NCBI GenBank assembly: GCA_030280995.1
Contig: JASXTE010000010.1
Coordinates: 26,165,823 to 26,229,822 of the forward strand
DNA from: Hemileia vastatrix
Lineage: Eukaryota; Basidiomycota; Pucciniomycetes; Pucciniales; Zaghouaniaceae
Length of the DNA stretch: 64,000 bases
Direction: 5' to 3'
Shown here: piece by piece, positions 44,176 through 54,663 of the stretch
Numbering within the stretch: position 1 is the first letter of the stretch
Layout of the letters: each line of letters starts with the position of its first letter
The notes under the pieces: model-generated
The model's input: only the letters and a program-made list of their open reading frames with translations
Told to the model about the DNA's origin: nothing
Database searches by the model: none
Made by a program: the position numbers and the translations under genes

Positions 44176-45915
44176 AGAAGATTTTTGCATCAGCTTAGGC
44201 AAATTTCAAGGATGGATTAAATTCTGCTCACACAAAAATGTTGAAAATTTCCTGATAAACAAGGCCAAAACAAATGATTCCCTCACAGACTACAAGCAAC
44301 TATTATTGTTTGAAGATGAGGAGAAAATAAGTGACCAAGACAAATTTGTATCTTCAATTACTGAAAATTGTGCCTTTTTTGTCACAGATCTCCCCAAATC
44401 ATACAAGGAGGCAACTAAATCAATCAACAGCAATGCGTGGAAAGAAGCTTGCACAAAAAAAATAAAAAAACTCATAGATATGGAAGTCTGGGTAAGAGAA
44501 AAATCCCTAGAACGATCACAAATCCTGCATTCTAAGTGGGTTTTTACAAAAAAGATGGACAACATAAGCGGAACACACAAATTAAAAGCAAGGTACATCA
44601 CTAAAGGTTTCAAACAAGTCAAAGGAATAGATTACTCCTCTAATTTTGCTCCAACAGCTTCTTTCACAGTGCAAAGAGTTATCCTCACAACAGCTGCATA
44701 TAATCAGTGGCCAATACACACTTTCGATGTAACAGCAGCATACCTACACAGCCCCATTAATGAGATGGTGTGGGTAAAAGATCTGTCTGGTTTTGAGCAT
44801 AACAATGTTAAGGCTTACAGACTCAAAAAAGTGTTATATGGGATTTTTCAAGCAGCCAGATGCTGGTGGCAGAATTTCAGAACACAACTAAAATCCATTG
44901 GATACAATATGTCTGTTTTTTGAAAACAGTGTTCATTTTTTATAAAACTCTACCAACAACGCTATGATTTGGGTCCATGTTGACAACAGGCTAGTAACTG
45001 GAAACAACATAGATACACTGAAGAAACTCAAACATGATCTCCACCAATCCCTTACCATAAAATGGAAAAATAACCTTGATGCAATAGTAGGTATCAAGAT
45101 AGAAAGAGATTCAAATGGATTTGTCCTAAGTCAGCCTGAGTTAATCTCTAAAATTCTCAACAAACACTACCCTACCAAACTACCTCACCATCAACCACTC
45201 CCAACTAATATTGATCTATCAAACTCCCCAATTAATCACACACCAATAAGACCTACAGAATTTTTATCCATTATAGGATCTCTAAGCTATGTATCACTGC
45301 CACTTGCCCAGACATCAGCTACACTGTCAACCAGCTAGCACAACATGCAAAAAATCCCAGTGATGAGCACTGGCGGGCATTACTTCATCTCTTAGGCTAT
45401 ATAAATCACACAAAAAACAAGAAACTGTATCTCTATCCTGACTCAAACAAAGACCCTAATCTTACTGTATACTTGGATGCCCATTGGGGCGGGGAATTTT
45501 CTCGCTCCACCAGAGGCATGACAATTTTTCTGTTCAATGCTCTAATTTTCTGGCAATCAAAAAGGATGCCATCAGTTGCTTCATCCACTTTCCATGCTGA
45601 GTACATGGCCCTGGGATTAGCAACACAAATGGGACTATGGATTCAAAACCTCCTGTTTGACCTCATTGAATACAACAAGCCTTTCATCATCTGATGTGAC
45701 AACCAAGCATCTATCAAAGTATCAACAGACAAAACTTCAAACAAATGAACAAGACATAGCGATTGGGAATTTTATTTCATCAACATACAGTTACACAAAA
45801 AGCGCACACTACTAGAATGGTTTCCAACAACAGAAAAATGGGCATACATCATGACCAAACCACTTAACAAACAATGCCATGACAGACAAAGCAAAAATAT
45901 ATGTTTATTTTAGCA
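44176..45915 (+). pseudogene. Copia 2 reverse transcriptase and RNase H
   Basis: Reverse transcriptase motifs: SKWVFTKKMDNISGTHKLKA, ARYITKGFKQVKGIDYSSNF, FDVTAAYLHSPINEMVWV, then the catalytic box as MIWVHVDNRLVTG, where the second aspartate (usually VDD) has become Asn. RNase H follows: VYLDAHWGGEFSRSTRGM, ASSTFHAEYMALGLATQ and DNQASIKVSTDKTSN. A frame change lies near 44,925 and stops occur at about 45,690 and 45,748. It ends before the PPT at 46,020. Confidence 0.85.
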
Positions 45916-46030
45916 CTTATTTTTTCCTCCTTTTTTCTATATACCGTTTTAGACATATAATGCTAGTTTTTTTTCTCCTATTCTAACATAGCTATTACCT
46001 TACAGCTCAGTGTCTTGTTGAGGGGGCAGG

Positions 46031-46144
46031 TTTTAGGTCTCAGCTATGCTGTAGTATCACATTGTATATAAAAGTAGCACTTGATTTATAATAAAAAAAA
46101 GAAATAAATACAACAAAACCAAAATATCCAACTGCCCACCAATA
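46031..46144 (+). mobile_element. Copia 2 3' LTR (about 114 bp)
   Basis: Follows the PPT; TATATAAAAG at 46,065-46,074; differs from the 5' LTR at many sites, so this insertion is clearly older than the Gypsy at 15.6-24.8 kb. Confidence 0.8.
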
Positions 46145-47692
46145 AAGATGAACTCTTTCCATTTCCTTTGCATTAAATCTGGCCTTTTGAAAATTTGATT
46201 GAAGCAAAAAAAATTCTTCCAAATCTAAGGCCCCTTGATCTTTCATTAGCATATGATAAAACTTCATCTTTTCAATGTCAAGGGTATTTTTTGCAATAGA
46301 GAATTTTGCTGAGAAAATTGAATAGAAATAAAAATATGTTATTGAGGAAGATATATAGTTACCAGATCCTACTTATTTCTTTTTCTCAAAATAATTGTCA
46401 AGGGGGGACAAAGAGCTGGTTGAAGTATTACTGCATTTTAAAAGATGGTTCAATTTTATTGAAGTTGAGGCTTGATACATTACTTTGGATTTTGAGCTAG
46501 AGGGTTCAGGAAGTTGATCTAAAGCAGCTTCCAAAACAGGATTCTCATTGCTGGAATCATTAATATTTTTTGATATATGAGTTTGAGTAGGAGGAGACTA
46601 GAAAAGAAAGAATGAGCAATTTAGCAAAGAATTTATGAAAAAATAAAAAGTAAACATGCATCAAAAAATTGGGGTTCTGTGGACTCAGATCTGCTCTGAA
46701 ATAATTGTTCTGCTTGATAGTTGGGATCATCTTGAGCTGAACTATGGTTAGATGCTGGAATGGTTTGATGTTGGGGAAGAACAGGTGTGTTTGGAGGATT
46801 ATTAGATGGTTGAGAACCAGAGGGTATATCCTTAGTAGTATCATGTATAAACCAAGGGTGGACATCAACTTGGAAACCAAAAAGCTTATCCATTTCCTCA
46901 TAGAAGGGACACATGACATTGAGCTTTTCAGAAACAGTAGTAATTTCATTTTCCAAATCATCATCATCAATACAAAAGCCAGTGGAAGTGGAAGCAAAAT
47001 GAGCCTTTTTATATTTTGATTGATAACATTTGAACCTCTCCTTCATTTTCTTAGGATTGATGTCAATTCTCCCTTTTGTTTTCTTCTTTACTTCATTTTC
47101 CATCAACAAGAAGCCATTGACCTTTGATGAAGGTGGACTTCTCACATCCAAAACATGCATCATAATTTGATTTAATTTTGAGGAAGTTGATGATGATGAG
47201 ATAATCTTCCTTTTTTAACTGTCCAGACTTTGATTTCTCTGGTGAGGGGCTTGCATTACAGGAAGACCTTTGTGATGTAGCATTTTCTTGAGTTGCCTTT
47301 TGAGTGTTGGATTTTCTGGGAGGCATTATGAAACTGGTATTTTACAAGAAAAAAGGTTAAGACATTGAAAATATAAAAAAAGAAGGAAAAAAAACATGCC
47401 TGGTTAAAATTTCACAATAAAATGTTTCAAATCTCAGTGAGGAGTGTGTGCCAAGGATTGATGAGGGGATGGAGGTCTGCGTTTCTCATGTAACAGAGAT
47501 GGGGTGGGCAAGGAAGGGATGATGTGGCCAACATGTGGTTGTGAAAAAAAATCATGAAAAAGTGCTGATTTGAGGTCATTACTGACACCCATTTTTGAAA
47601 TAAGTGACTTTTTTGCAAGATATAAGTGCTGATTTGGTTTGAAATCCGCACTTAAGTTAAGTGTGGATTTGCCAGAACTGACACTCCCTAAT
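46145..47692 (-). mobile_element. Right part of accessory-protein DNA transposon, copy 3
   Basis: Carries the best-preserved accessory gene (46,560-47,326) and ends on the right at ...AGAACTGACACTCCCT (47,692). The terminal 60 bp hold an inverted repeat CCGCACTTAAGTTAAGTGTGG near 47,648. Confidence 0.55.
46560..47326 (-). pseudogene. Transposon accessory protein, best-preserved copy
   Basis: From MPPRKSNTQKATQEN at 47,326 it has a basic Ser-rich start and KKEDYLIIINFLKIKSNYDA ending CFGCEKS. After a one-base frame change near 47,130-47,150 it continues SSKVNGFLLMENEV, a basic helix INPKKMKERFKCYQSKYKKA, then STGFCIDDDDLENEITTVSE, KLNVMCPFYEEMDKLFG and a Pro/Gln-rich tail. The lysine-rich helix plus the MCP-x-Y-x-x-MD-x-x-FG motif recalls Myb/SANT-like proteins abundant in rust genomes (memory only). 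The same order is seen in relics at 26-36 kb and 58-61 kb, so it belongs to a repeated element. A likely role is DNA binding to assist a transposase; no transposase is found within this element. Confidence 0.6.
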
Positions 47693-49618
47693 AAGTAAAT
47701 AAACAATGGATCAAACTAAAGAAAAGATAATGTAATGACGTCATATAATGGTATAAAGAAAGTTTCCAAGACTAGAGGAAGTCGGCTGAAACATTTAAAC
47801 AAGATCTTGATAGTTTGACTAATCATTGATTCAAACTAGTTGGCACAATCATTAGCATAATATATACATTATCACTTTTAATATAACTTTTAGCTTCCGG
47901 AACTCATACCGTTTTATTATACCTTTTTATTAAAAAAATTGCGAATACTTTTGTTGTTAATTTGATCAACGGATCAATCAATTTTTCTAAAATCATGAAT
48001 ACTTTTTTCTTCAATAGCACAATAAATTTAAAGACTTTAGTATAGTATGTCTTTAGCTCAGAAAAAGAATGAAAAAAAAAACAAGAATATTGCGTATCAG
48101 AGAATTCACGTCACAACGGATTCGTACCAAGTATTTTTTTTATACTTCGTTATGTTCGTGTACTTTTAAAGAACTCAAGTACGTAGACCAATCAATCATC
48201 AAATCTTCCTAAGATGTTTTACAGAGAGAGGATTGATCAACCCCTCAAGATCAATCAACAGTCAAAATTGTATCTGAGTTACTAATTGCACCATAACTCT
48301 AAAAAGTTGATAATCATGAGTTTTTCTCTTCCCACCTCTAAATAAGAAAATGAATATTACATTTAGGACAGTCTCTTCAGGACGTGACAATGTAGCTTAC
48401 ATAGCATGACGTGTATATATATATCTTTTGGTTAAAAATCTCATAACCCCTGCTGCGATATGTTTTGCAACGAAAATCGGAAAGGGATATCTATCCAAAC
48501 CTTTAAAGGTTGCGGTTATTTAATATAAAAAAAGTTTGTTTAAGCGAAAAAAGAAAGTAATGTTTCGGCTAGTATGCAAGTCAAACGACTAAGCATCAGA
48601 TTTGCATATAAGACTTGCATACCAGCCAAGATATTATCTTTTTTGTTTAAAAAAATCCGTCGTGCAAAACCACCGTAACCTGTGATGGATTGTCTGTATA
48701 ATTCAGGTTCATAACCAAGTATGGGCTATTTTATCTTTTTGGTAACTTGCGGCAGAAGACATGCTTTTAAGCTAATTGTGTGTCCAGGTACTTCAAGGTT
48801 CTAGACTGTGTCTATTAGTGTGTGATTTACCATAAGTTTGATGTAAAACATAAAGACAACCCCAGTACAATGATTGGAGATCCAAGCAGAGAGCTGAGTG
48901 AAGAAGACGTGCTCAGAACAAGGAGAGGAAAGATGATCATCCTGTGAGTATTATCAATGTGTCTGTCTATCATGCGTAAGATTCTGGAGTCTCCTATGCC
49001 ATGCATCTCCGGGCTTAAGGAAGAAGGGCTGGGTGAGGAATTTTATCGAATGGCAAATGATGTATGCAGTATGGACAGCATATGCATCTTTGTAGGGCAC
49101 ACTTGCACATCCCGCGGTTTCACTTTTTTTGATCATCCTTCCAGGCAACGTAAGAGGGACAGAAAAGAAAAACAGTGCATTGTTGTAAGAATCAATATCA
49201 CCGTGTGCAAAGGAGAGTAGATGTTGAGGTTTTTAATTCATTCTATTCCTGCTAATCATTTTGAGGTTCGAAGATTGACTGGTGGCCAGTTTAGTTTAGT
49301 TTAGTTAATTCCACCTTTTTCTAGTCATTTTCGTTCCTTGCTGTTCTTTTTCCCTTCACAACGCCGTTCTCACCGATTCTATCAAAAATCCCATCTTTAA
49401 TTATATTGTTCGAAGAAGATTATCACATTCCTTGTAAAACTCGCTATTCATTCTTCTATAACATCCTTCCCTCCCGAGCCAGATTCATCCTTTGTTCTCC
49501 GCTCATTCTATTTCATCCCTATTTACCCTTTTTAAATTTCCCTTGCCTTATTGTTATTCTTGGAGCCTTTGGGTGCTTGCTTTTTCTTCCTCCTGTTTTC
49601 CCATTGTTCTTTGCGATC
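47693..49618. other. Intergenic stretch with one strong hairpin
   Basis: Less repetitive than the rest. No convincing gene: the frame at 48,957-49,220 has no recognisable content. A hairpin at 48,567-48,627 pairs GGCTAGTATGCAAGTC with GACTTGCATACCAGCC, one mismatch, loop about 29 nt. A (TA)n run lies near 48,415. Confidence 0.5.
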
Positions 49619-50644
49619 ATGAAACCTTCCATTTCTATCGCAAGGGCTACTGCTACCTTGCCCCGTAATTGGTCCCGTAAAGTTCTTCAGAACCAGAGCT
49701 CCGGGTTAGAGACAAAGCTTTCTAAAAAACAAACTGTTGGTTTTTTATTCAATATTGGATGAGAATTCATAAAAAATGTGTCACATATAGCAAGAACGAA
49801 TGAAATTATATAGTATTGCTGTGAAAGTTTCCTAACATTATTGTCTTTCTTTTTTCCTTCTTTGTAGGGTGCTAACAAAACGAGATTGATTCTTCGTAAA
49901 TTTCTTCAACGTGGTATTGAGCCTTCACCTGAAGTTTCGGATCGTCTTGAGCCAACTTATGACACTCACGATGATGTTCACAGTATCTCTGCGTCCTCAT
50001 GTTCTTCATTTATTGCGGTATTCAAATCATCCATAGAGCCTACCACCAATGGTAGCGAAGCAAGTGCTCCTTTGAATTCAAGACTTAGGACGATATCTAA
50101 TGTTGATCGTTGTCAACTTGTCCGTAAACAAAGAAAACGTCAATCAATTATTCCAACATTTTTTGACCCAAGTATTCACTATTCAAAAGAAAATTATCCT
50201 TCCAATTTTCAGAATAATAACGGTCATAACAATCATAATCATAATCACCATATTTACAATAGCGAGGATAATGCACCACCAGCTCATCAATTAACTGCTG
50301 CAGCATTATCTGCGCATGATTTTCCTGCATTGGCATATCTTGCTGTTCCGATTTCTTCAAATACTCTTGATGTTACGCTGGATCCCAAATCAATACGTCG
50401 ATGTTCGAGTTTTAATACACCACTTATCAGAGTCATTAAACCTATACCAGAATGTTTAGATGATCATTCTAACCCCAGTAGTCGTGATCCGTTTTACTAC
50501 GACTCTGTTCTTCAAAAGCTTGACTCAGGTGACAGGATTATCCAAAAGAAGCAACGTATTGAATCTACTGCGAACAACAGTGGTATTAATCAGGGTTCGG
50601 ATGCTGTGACAGAATGGTTTGCCGATCAATATGCAGCTCAATAA
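49619..50644 (+). CDS. Orphan two-exon protein, Asn/His-rich
   Basis: Exon 2 is firm: after a good acceptor (CTTCTTTGTAG at 49,867) a frame of 258 codons runs to the stop at 50,642-50,644. It holds KTRLILRKFLQRGIEPSPEV, a Ser-rich part, a basic KQRKRQS motif, an Asn/His tract (NNNGHNNHNHNHHI), ALSAHDFPALAYLAVPISS, a conserved-looking RRCSSFNTPLIRVIKPIPE and an end with FYYDSVLQKLDSGDRIIQKK. Exon 1 probably starts at ATG 49,619 (MKPSISIARATATLPRNWSR, an Arg-rich start that could be a mitochondrial presequence); the donor is uncertain because no strong GT in phase 0 was found. It lies in the quiet zone and has no stops, unlike its neighbours. I do not recognise the family. Function unknown; possibly lineage-specific. 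Confidence 0.65.
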
Positions 50645-51101
50645 TCATGTTTAAAATTCGAAAATAATTAAGAAAAAAAAAAATGAATGGAACGTTCCAT
50701 AGTCAATTGATTCCAAGATTTTATCTTATGCCTCAATATCTTTCATGGTAGTCTATAATATATAAGTCTCATAAGAGATGATGGATTTTTGAAGGACATT
50801 CGCATATTGATAGATTTCTTAATTTATATATATATATATATGATGTATACAATTATTTTTAGACAAGCTTGTCTGTATCCGCTGTATCACTTCAGCAAAA
50901 ATAAATCGGTAGTTTGTTGGGATATTTATAAGTGGTATGAACGGAATGGATTTATCTATCATATGATTATTATTGTTATTATTGTCGCTCATTTGTCTTT
51001 TTCTTATTTACCCATGGAGTCTGGAGTCTGGCCCAAAAATAACAAGGAATAATAAGGAATGATCATATTACTCTTTCTTGAAAAATGACATATATGTATA
51101 T
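50645..51101. other. AT-rich spacer
   Basis: 3' flank of the orphan gene, with a (TA)n run at about 50,824-50,841. No gene is supported. Confidence 0.5.
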
Positions 51102-51636
51102 CACTACACCAAAAGTCTGATATACCCAATAGGAGGTCTCAAACATGGCAGATCAGCCATTAGAAAATCACAATTCTTTCAATCAGAAAAATAACTAATA
51201 AACTATCAATTATGATATTTTTTACTCCTAATAATTCTTCTTTTGATGGCTTAACATGGAGTGAATTCCTATTTTTTATGACTAAAAATGAATTTAATGT
51301 ATTTCCACATTCGGCATGTTTGAGACCCCCTAATAGGTATCTTCTAGGGGAAAAGTAAGGTTAATTTTTTTTTTTTTCAAAAAACATTATAAGTTTTCCC
51401 AAAAGGAAATAAAATATTATCTTTTCGAAAAATGGGGTTTTAGACTAATTTTTTTTTTTTTTTTCAGGGTAAGTAATTTTTTTTCCAAAAAACAAACAAA
51501 CAAACAAACAACAAAAAATTTAAGTTCGTGAAAAAAAATAAAAATAAAACATATTAAACTGAAAATAAAAGTTTCAAAATATACCCGAACTACCCGCAAA
51601 TATACCTGTTGGGTAGATTACCCTTTCGGTGTAGTG
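51102..51636. mobile_element. Element K with CACTACACC termini
   Basis: Terminal inverted repeats of about 44 bp: the left begins CACTACACCAAAAGTCTGAT, the right is the complement of CACTACACCGAAAGGGTAAT. The match continues through CCCAATAGGTAT once nested element H is removed. No matching TSD is visible (TAT / GAA). CACTA-like ends but no transposase. Confidence 0.7.
51131..51331. mobile_element. MITE family H, nested in element K, TSD AAT
   Basis: Termini AGGAGGTCTCAAACATG and CATGTTTGAGACCCCCT, TSD AAT at 51,128-51,130 and 51,332-51,334. Removing it restores the left terminal repeat of element K, confirming the borders. The ends resemble those of families C and D (AGGGGGTnTCAA). Confidence 0.85.
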
Positions 51637-52249
51637 GAAAGGATTGAAGAAGTAAACCCAAAAGTTGCAGTGAAATTTTCTTAAGAGAAGAAAGTAAGTA
51701 TGGTTGGTTTAGTAGATTTTAGAGAAGTAGGATTAGGAAGATGAGAAGGAATATCAACAACCTGAAAATTAATTGATTTTATTAAAGGAAGGTAATGGAA
51801 ATGACGAAGGAAAGGACAGGGTGTGATGGAAAGAGGGTCGAGGTGATTTCCCATCAGCTGTGCTCCAGAACCAGAACAAAGGAGTGAATGGCCTAAAGAC
51901 AGGGGAGTTGAAGACAGTTCAGGCTTGGTTTAAAAAGCTCTACTGTAACATTTGGAAAGATATTCCAACCATCAATTCGGATAGATGGGATGGGAACACC
52001 ATAGAATCAAGATTTTTGAGGGATAGTAACAGTCTGCGCTAGGAGAGGTGCGCGGTTATGTGGGTCCAAAGTTTTTGGCGAATACTATCTGCGTAGGATA
52101 CACGTCACACAGCTAAATGAGACAGGAAAATGTACGTGATGTTAATGCTAATGTAATTGTGGGTAGGTCCTTACAAGATACTGATTCTAACTATTTTCAT
52201 TTTCCTTAGTTTTTTTTTTTTCCATCAATCAATACCGTCTATGTTAAAC
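51637..52249. other. No clear gene; possible LINE body debris
   Basis: Purine-rich, with short plus-strand frames only, running into the LINE-like tail at 52,250. Nothing specific was recognised. Confidence 0.3.
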
Positions 52250-52342
52250 CTGATTTCTGGCTTTGCCAGTGGTAACTTAACCCTGAGTAGTTTCATGCCC
52301 CAGGGTCGTGCAATCTTACAAAATAAATAAATAAATAAAATC
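52250..52342 (+). mobile_element. LINE-like 3' tail with (AAAT)n end
   Basis: AACTTAACCCTGAGTAG and ATGCCCCAGGGTCGTGCAAT precede CTTACAAAATAAATAAATAA. The sequence form (non-coding end plus simple A-rich repeat) suits a 5'-truncated LINE or a SINE; the family is inferred. Confidence 0.4.
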
Positions 52343-52673
52343 CTTTGATCAAAGTACAGCAAGAAAAATAATTCTTGGCCCTTTTGTCATTCTTTGTGCA
52401 CTTTTTTTTACTGGCGTGGCATTTTTTTTTTTTTTGTTGTTGGATGTATCACTCAAAAAAGCCTAAAACTCCCTACTTAAGACTGGAAAAGTTCTGACCC
52501 TGGCAAAAAAGTAGTAAAAATGTTCGGGAAGAAGGCGAAGCGTTTGTGGTTTTGTTGTAAATCAACTTTTTGATGTTAGACTAACTTCTTAGCCAACATA
52601 GGCGCATGGTTTAGCCGTGTACCCTGAGCCAGATTAATGGCATAAATGACGGTATTTCGACTTTTTTGCCTAG
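52343..52673. other. Spacer upstream of a possible exon
   Basis: Contains a T-run and no open frame of note; ends in CTTTTTTGCCTAG, a plausible splice acceptor. Confidence 0.3.
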
Positions 52674-52955
52674 AAATCCAATGAAACAGTTGATGAAGAT
52701 TACAAGGGTAATGTTTCTTTGAGAGAAAGAATTCAATTCGTCATTTTGGATACTTTCTTTTCTAGAACTTTGAACGACTATAAAAAATCAAGAGGTCATC
52801 CAGATGTAATTTTTCCTCCAACTAGTGCTATACAAACAAATTCAGAATCAATCAATCAACTATTTTTTTTTTTTTTTCAAAAATTAAAACTCTTTGACTT
52901 GAAGTTAATCACTCATCCACTTAGATTACAATTGGACATTATTCTCTCCTTATAA
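52674..52955 (+). pseudogene. Possible host-gene exon or fragment of unknown family
   Basis: Starting after the acceptor-like CCTAG, one frame reads KSNETVDEDYKGNVSLRERI, QFVILDTFFSRTLNDYKKSR and GHPDVIFPPTSAIQTNSESI, then runs into a T-tract coding poly-Phe and a stop at 52,953. The first 60 residues look like real coding sequence (mixed charge, few biased codons), while the rest is probably intron or decay. No promoter or other exons were found. I do not recognise the family. Confidence 0.3.
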
Positions 52956-53366
52956 AAATTGTAGCAAATTTTCAATGCATTCATCAACTTTGTCTCTCAC
53001 GATTTTCTCTATTTGTTTAATTTTGATTCCGGAAGTGTGGCTAACCTCAACAACAAACATGACCGTGAATTCAAATGCCAATCTTGTTGAAGGACACCCG
53101 TTAGTTAATTTCAATAGTTAGGAAAATTTAATGATGTTGTCTAATATGTTTATTTTCATATAAGCAGAATTAAACGTCGATATGAAACCAGTCATCTGAG
53201 TGGTATGAGCGGTCTCAGTGATCCCAGTGATATGGATGGTAGAAACTAAGAAAAAGATCCTCTTATAGAGCCTAGGGCCATGTGCGAAGCTGAAAGCAAC
53301 GCGAAGGGTGATGAAAATCATCGGAAGGGATCACAGAATAATTCGGGTCGTTCAAAGGGTAGTCCT
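52956..53366. other. Intergenic, no feature recognised
   Basis: Mixed composition; no frame or repeat signature of note. Confidence 0.4.
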
Positions 53367-53579
53367 CACCAGAAAAAAAACATGGGCTCCTGATAGCAGG
53401 TGCCAATCCCTATCGTTGACTTAACTCAATTTCAGCTCAGCTGTAATTCTTCTGGAAAGACTGCGCACTGAACAATGAGCACACTAGCTTGTGCAACATC
53501 ATATCAAATTTACTCTTAAATCAAAACTGAATATAGGGATAAGCACCTGCTAGCAGGTGCCACTTGATTTTTTGCAGTG
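53367..53579. mobile_element. MITE family B, copy 2
   Basis: Termini CACCAGAAAAAAAACATGGG and ...CTTGATTTTTTGCAGTG, TSD CCT on both sides (53,364-53,366 and 53,580-53,582). The right palindrome GCACCTGCTAGCAGGTGC is perfect; the left one has changes (GGCTCCTGATAGCAGGTGCC). The interior closely matches the copies at 11,452 and 31,456. Confidence 0.9.
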
Positions 53580-53582
53580 CCT

Positions 53583-54132
53583 GGTGTCTCAAAGAGTAGT
53601 GCTGGTGGCCCATAAACATGGCGAAAGTAGGAGAGACAGATACAAAAGCCTTGTGCTAAATATGTTCAATCTAAACTAGCTTAGCGTGACCCAGGCTCTG
53701 TATATGGAATTCAGTGTGGAGCCAGAATTACTGGCGGAGGCTGCTGCTTGCAGTTGGGCTTCACCCAGCTGACGCGCAGCCCCATGTATTCCATGTGGAG
53801 TCAGTTGGGGTCAGCTAAGGTTTTATCCAGTTATTCTTCAAAATGTGAAAATATATAGATATTAGGAGCTTTTCAGGAACTTGATACATATTTCTTTCTG
53901 CCAATTTTCATTTTTTCAAATCAAGTGTAGTGTACTTGAGTGTTTGTTATGACAAATTCTGGACTTTTTATAATATACTCAAACTTGTATCACTATGCAA
54001 CAAGTAGGATATCCCTAATGGGGATCTTCACATGTGAGCTGAGGATATTTTAGGTAGGGACATAAGGTCAGAAAAAAAAGTGTAAAAAAAAATAAGTGTG
54101 ATGAATTAAAAATTACATTCATGACAATCAAA
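53583..54132. other. Spacer with a short GC-rich patch
   Basis: 53,720-53,800 is GC-richer (CTGGCGGAGGCTGCTGCTTG, ACCCAGCTGACGCGCAGCC) with no coding frame; it may be a SINE or gene remnant. The rest is AT-rich. Confidence 0.4.
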
Positions 54133-54275
54133 AGGGGGTGTCAAACATTAGCGTATATGCCATTCAAGCACATCCCAAAAAAGGTACCAAGTAAGTCATT
54201 TTAATTCAAAGTACACCAGTGAATAAGGGGTGTACTTCAACAGCGTGTTTGTCCCATAACACACTATCTGTTGGG
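54133..54275 (+). mobile_element. Family C left end, copy 2
   Basis: AGGGGGTGTCAAACATTAGC and the following 140 bp match 12,609-12,773. The match breaks exactly at TGTTATGTAC (54,276), the start of a Copia LTR candidate. Confidence 0.7.
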
Positions 54276-54397
54276 TGTTATGTACTTAGACATATGAATA
54301 CTTAGCTATCACGTGATTCTTGTATATAGACTGTAGTTTGTGCAACTGACTAACTCCAATTCTTCTTGGAGTTCTGTTCCTGACGCATTCATACAGG
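54276..54397 (+). mobile_element. Probable 5' LTR of Copia element 3
   Basis: Starts TGTTATGTACTTAG at the break in family C and ends about ...CGCATTCATACA. A stretch with GAGTTCTGT...ACACATTCTTACAG directly after it is a partial tandem duplication. No partner LTR is left. Confidence 0.45.
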
Positions 54398-54663
54398 TAA
54401 AGCAATGAATATTCATTCTTCTCAGAGTTCTGTCACTAACACATTCTTACAGGTAATGGGTCCCTTTAGCACTCATCAATAAATAAGTTAAGGTACTACT
54501 ACCAAGATTTGAATCCAGTCTGCCAAACTGCCCAAGGTTAAACATGATAGCCTAAACACCATTCAGGCTCTTTATCTTTTCTTTTGCCAATACACTGATT
54601 AGGCTTCAATGTCATTTTATTACTTCCCTAGCCTTTCCACCAATTAGGCACCTCTACTTTTCT

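Larger units (their letters stand above)
40702..46144 (+). mobile_element. Ty1/Copia element 2 with very short LTRs, TSD AAGAT
   Basis: LTRs at 40,702-40,817 and about 46,031-46,144 share GTATCACATTGTATATAAAAG and end in CCAATA. AAGAT flanks at 40,697-40,701 and 46,145-46,149. A purine tract GAGGGGGCAGG precedes the 3' LTR. The inner frame is Copia gag-pol with many stops and several shifts. Confidence 0.9.

Noticed and set aside
48567..48627. tRNA gene
   Set aside because: The hairpin has a 16-bp stem and a single loop; no cloverleaf, acceptor length or T-arm could be made.
48957..49220. 87-codon frame upstream of the orphan gene
   Set aside because: No recognisable content, no splice support and no repeat relation; not enough to call a gene.
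49406..49618. Upstream extension of the orphan gene start
   Set aside because: The longer frame begins with a hydrophobic, T-rich-encoded stretch; ATG 49,619 gives a sensible Arg-rich start.
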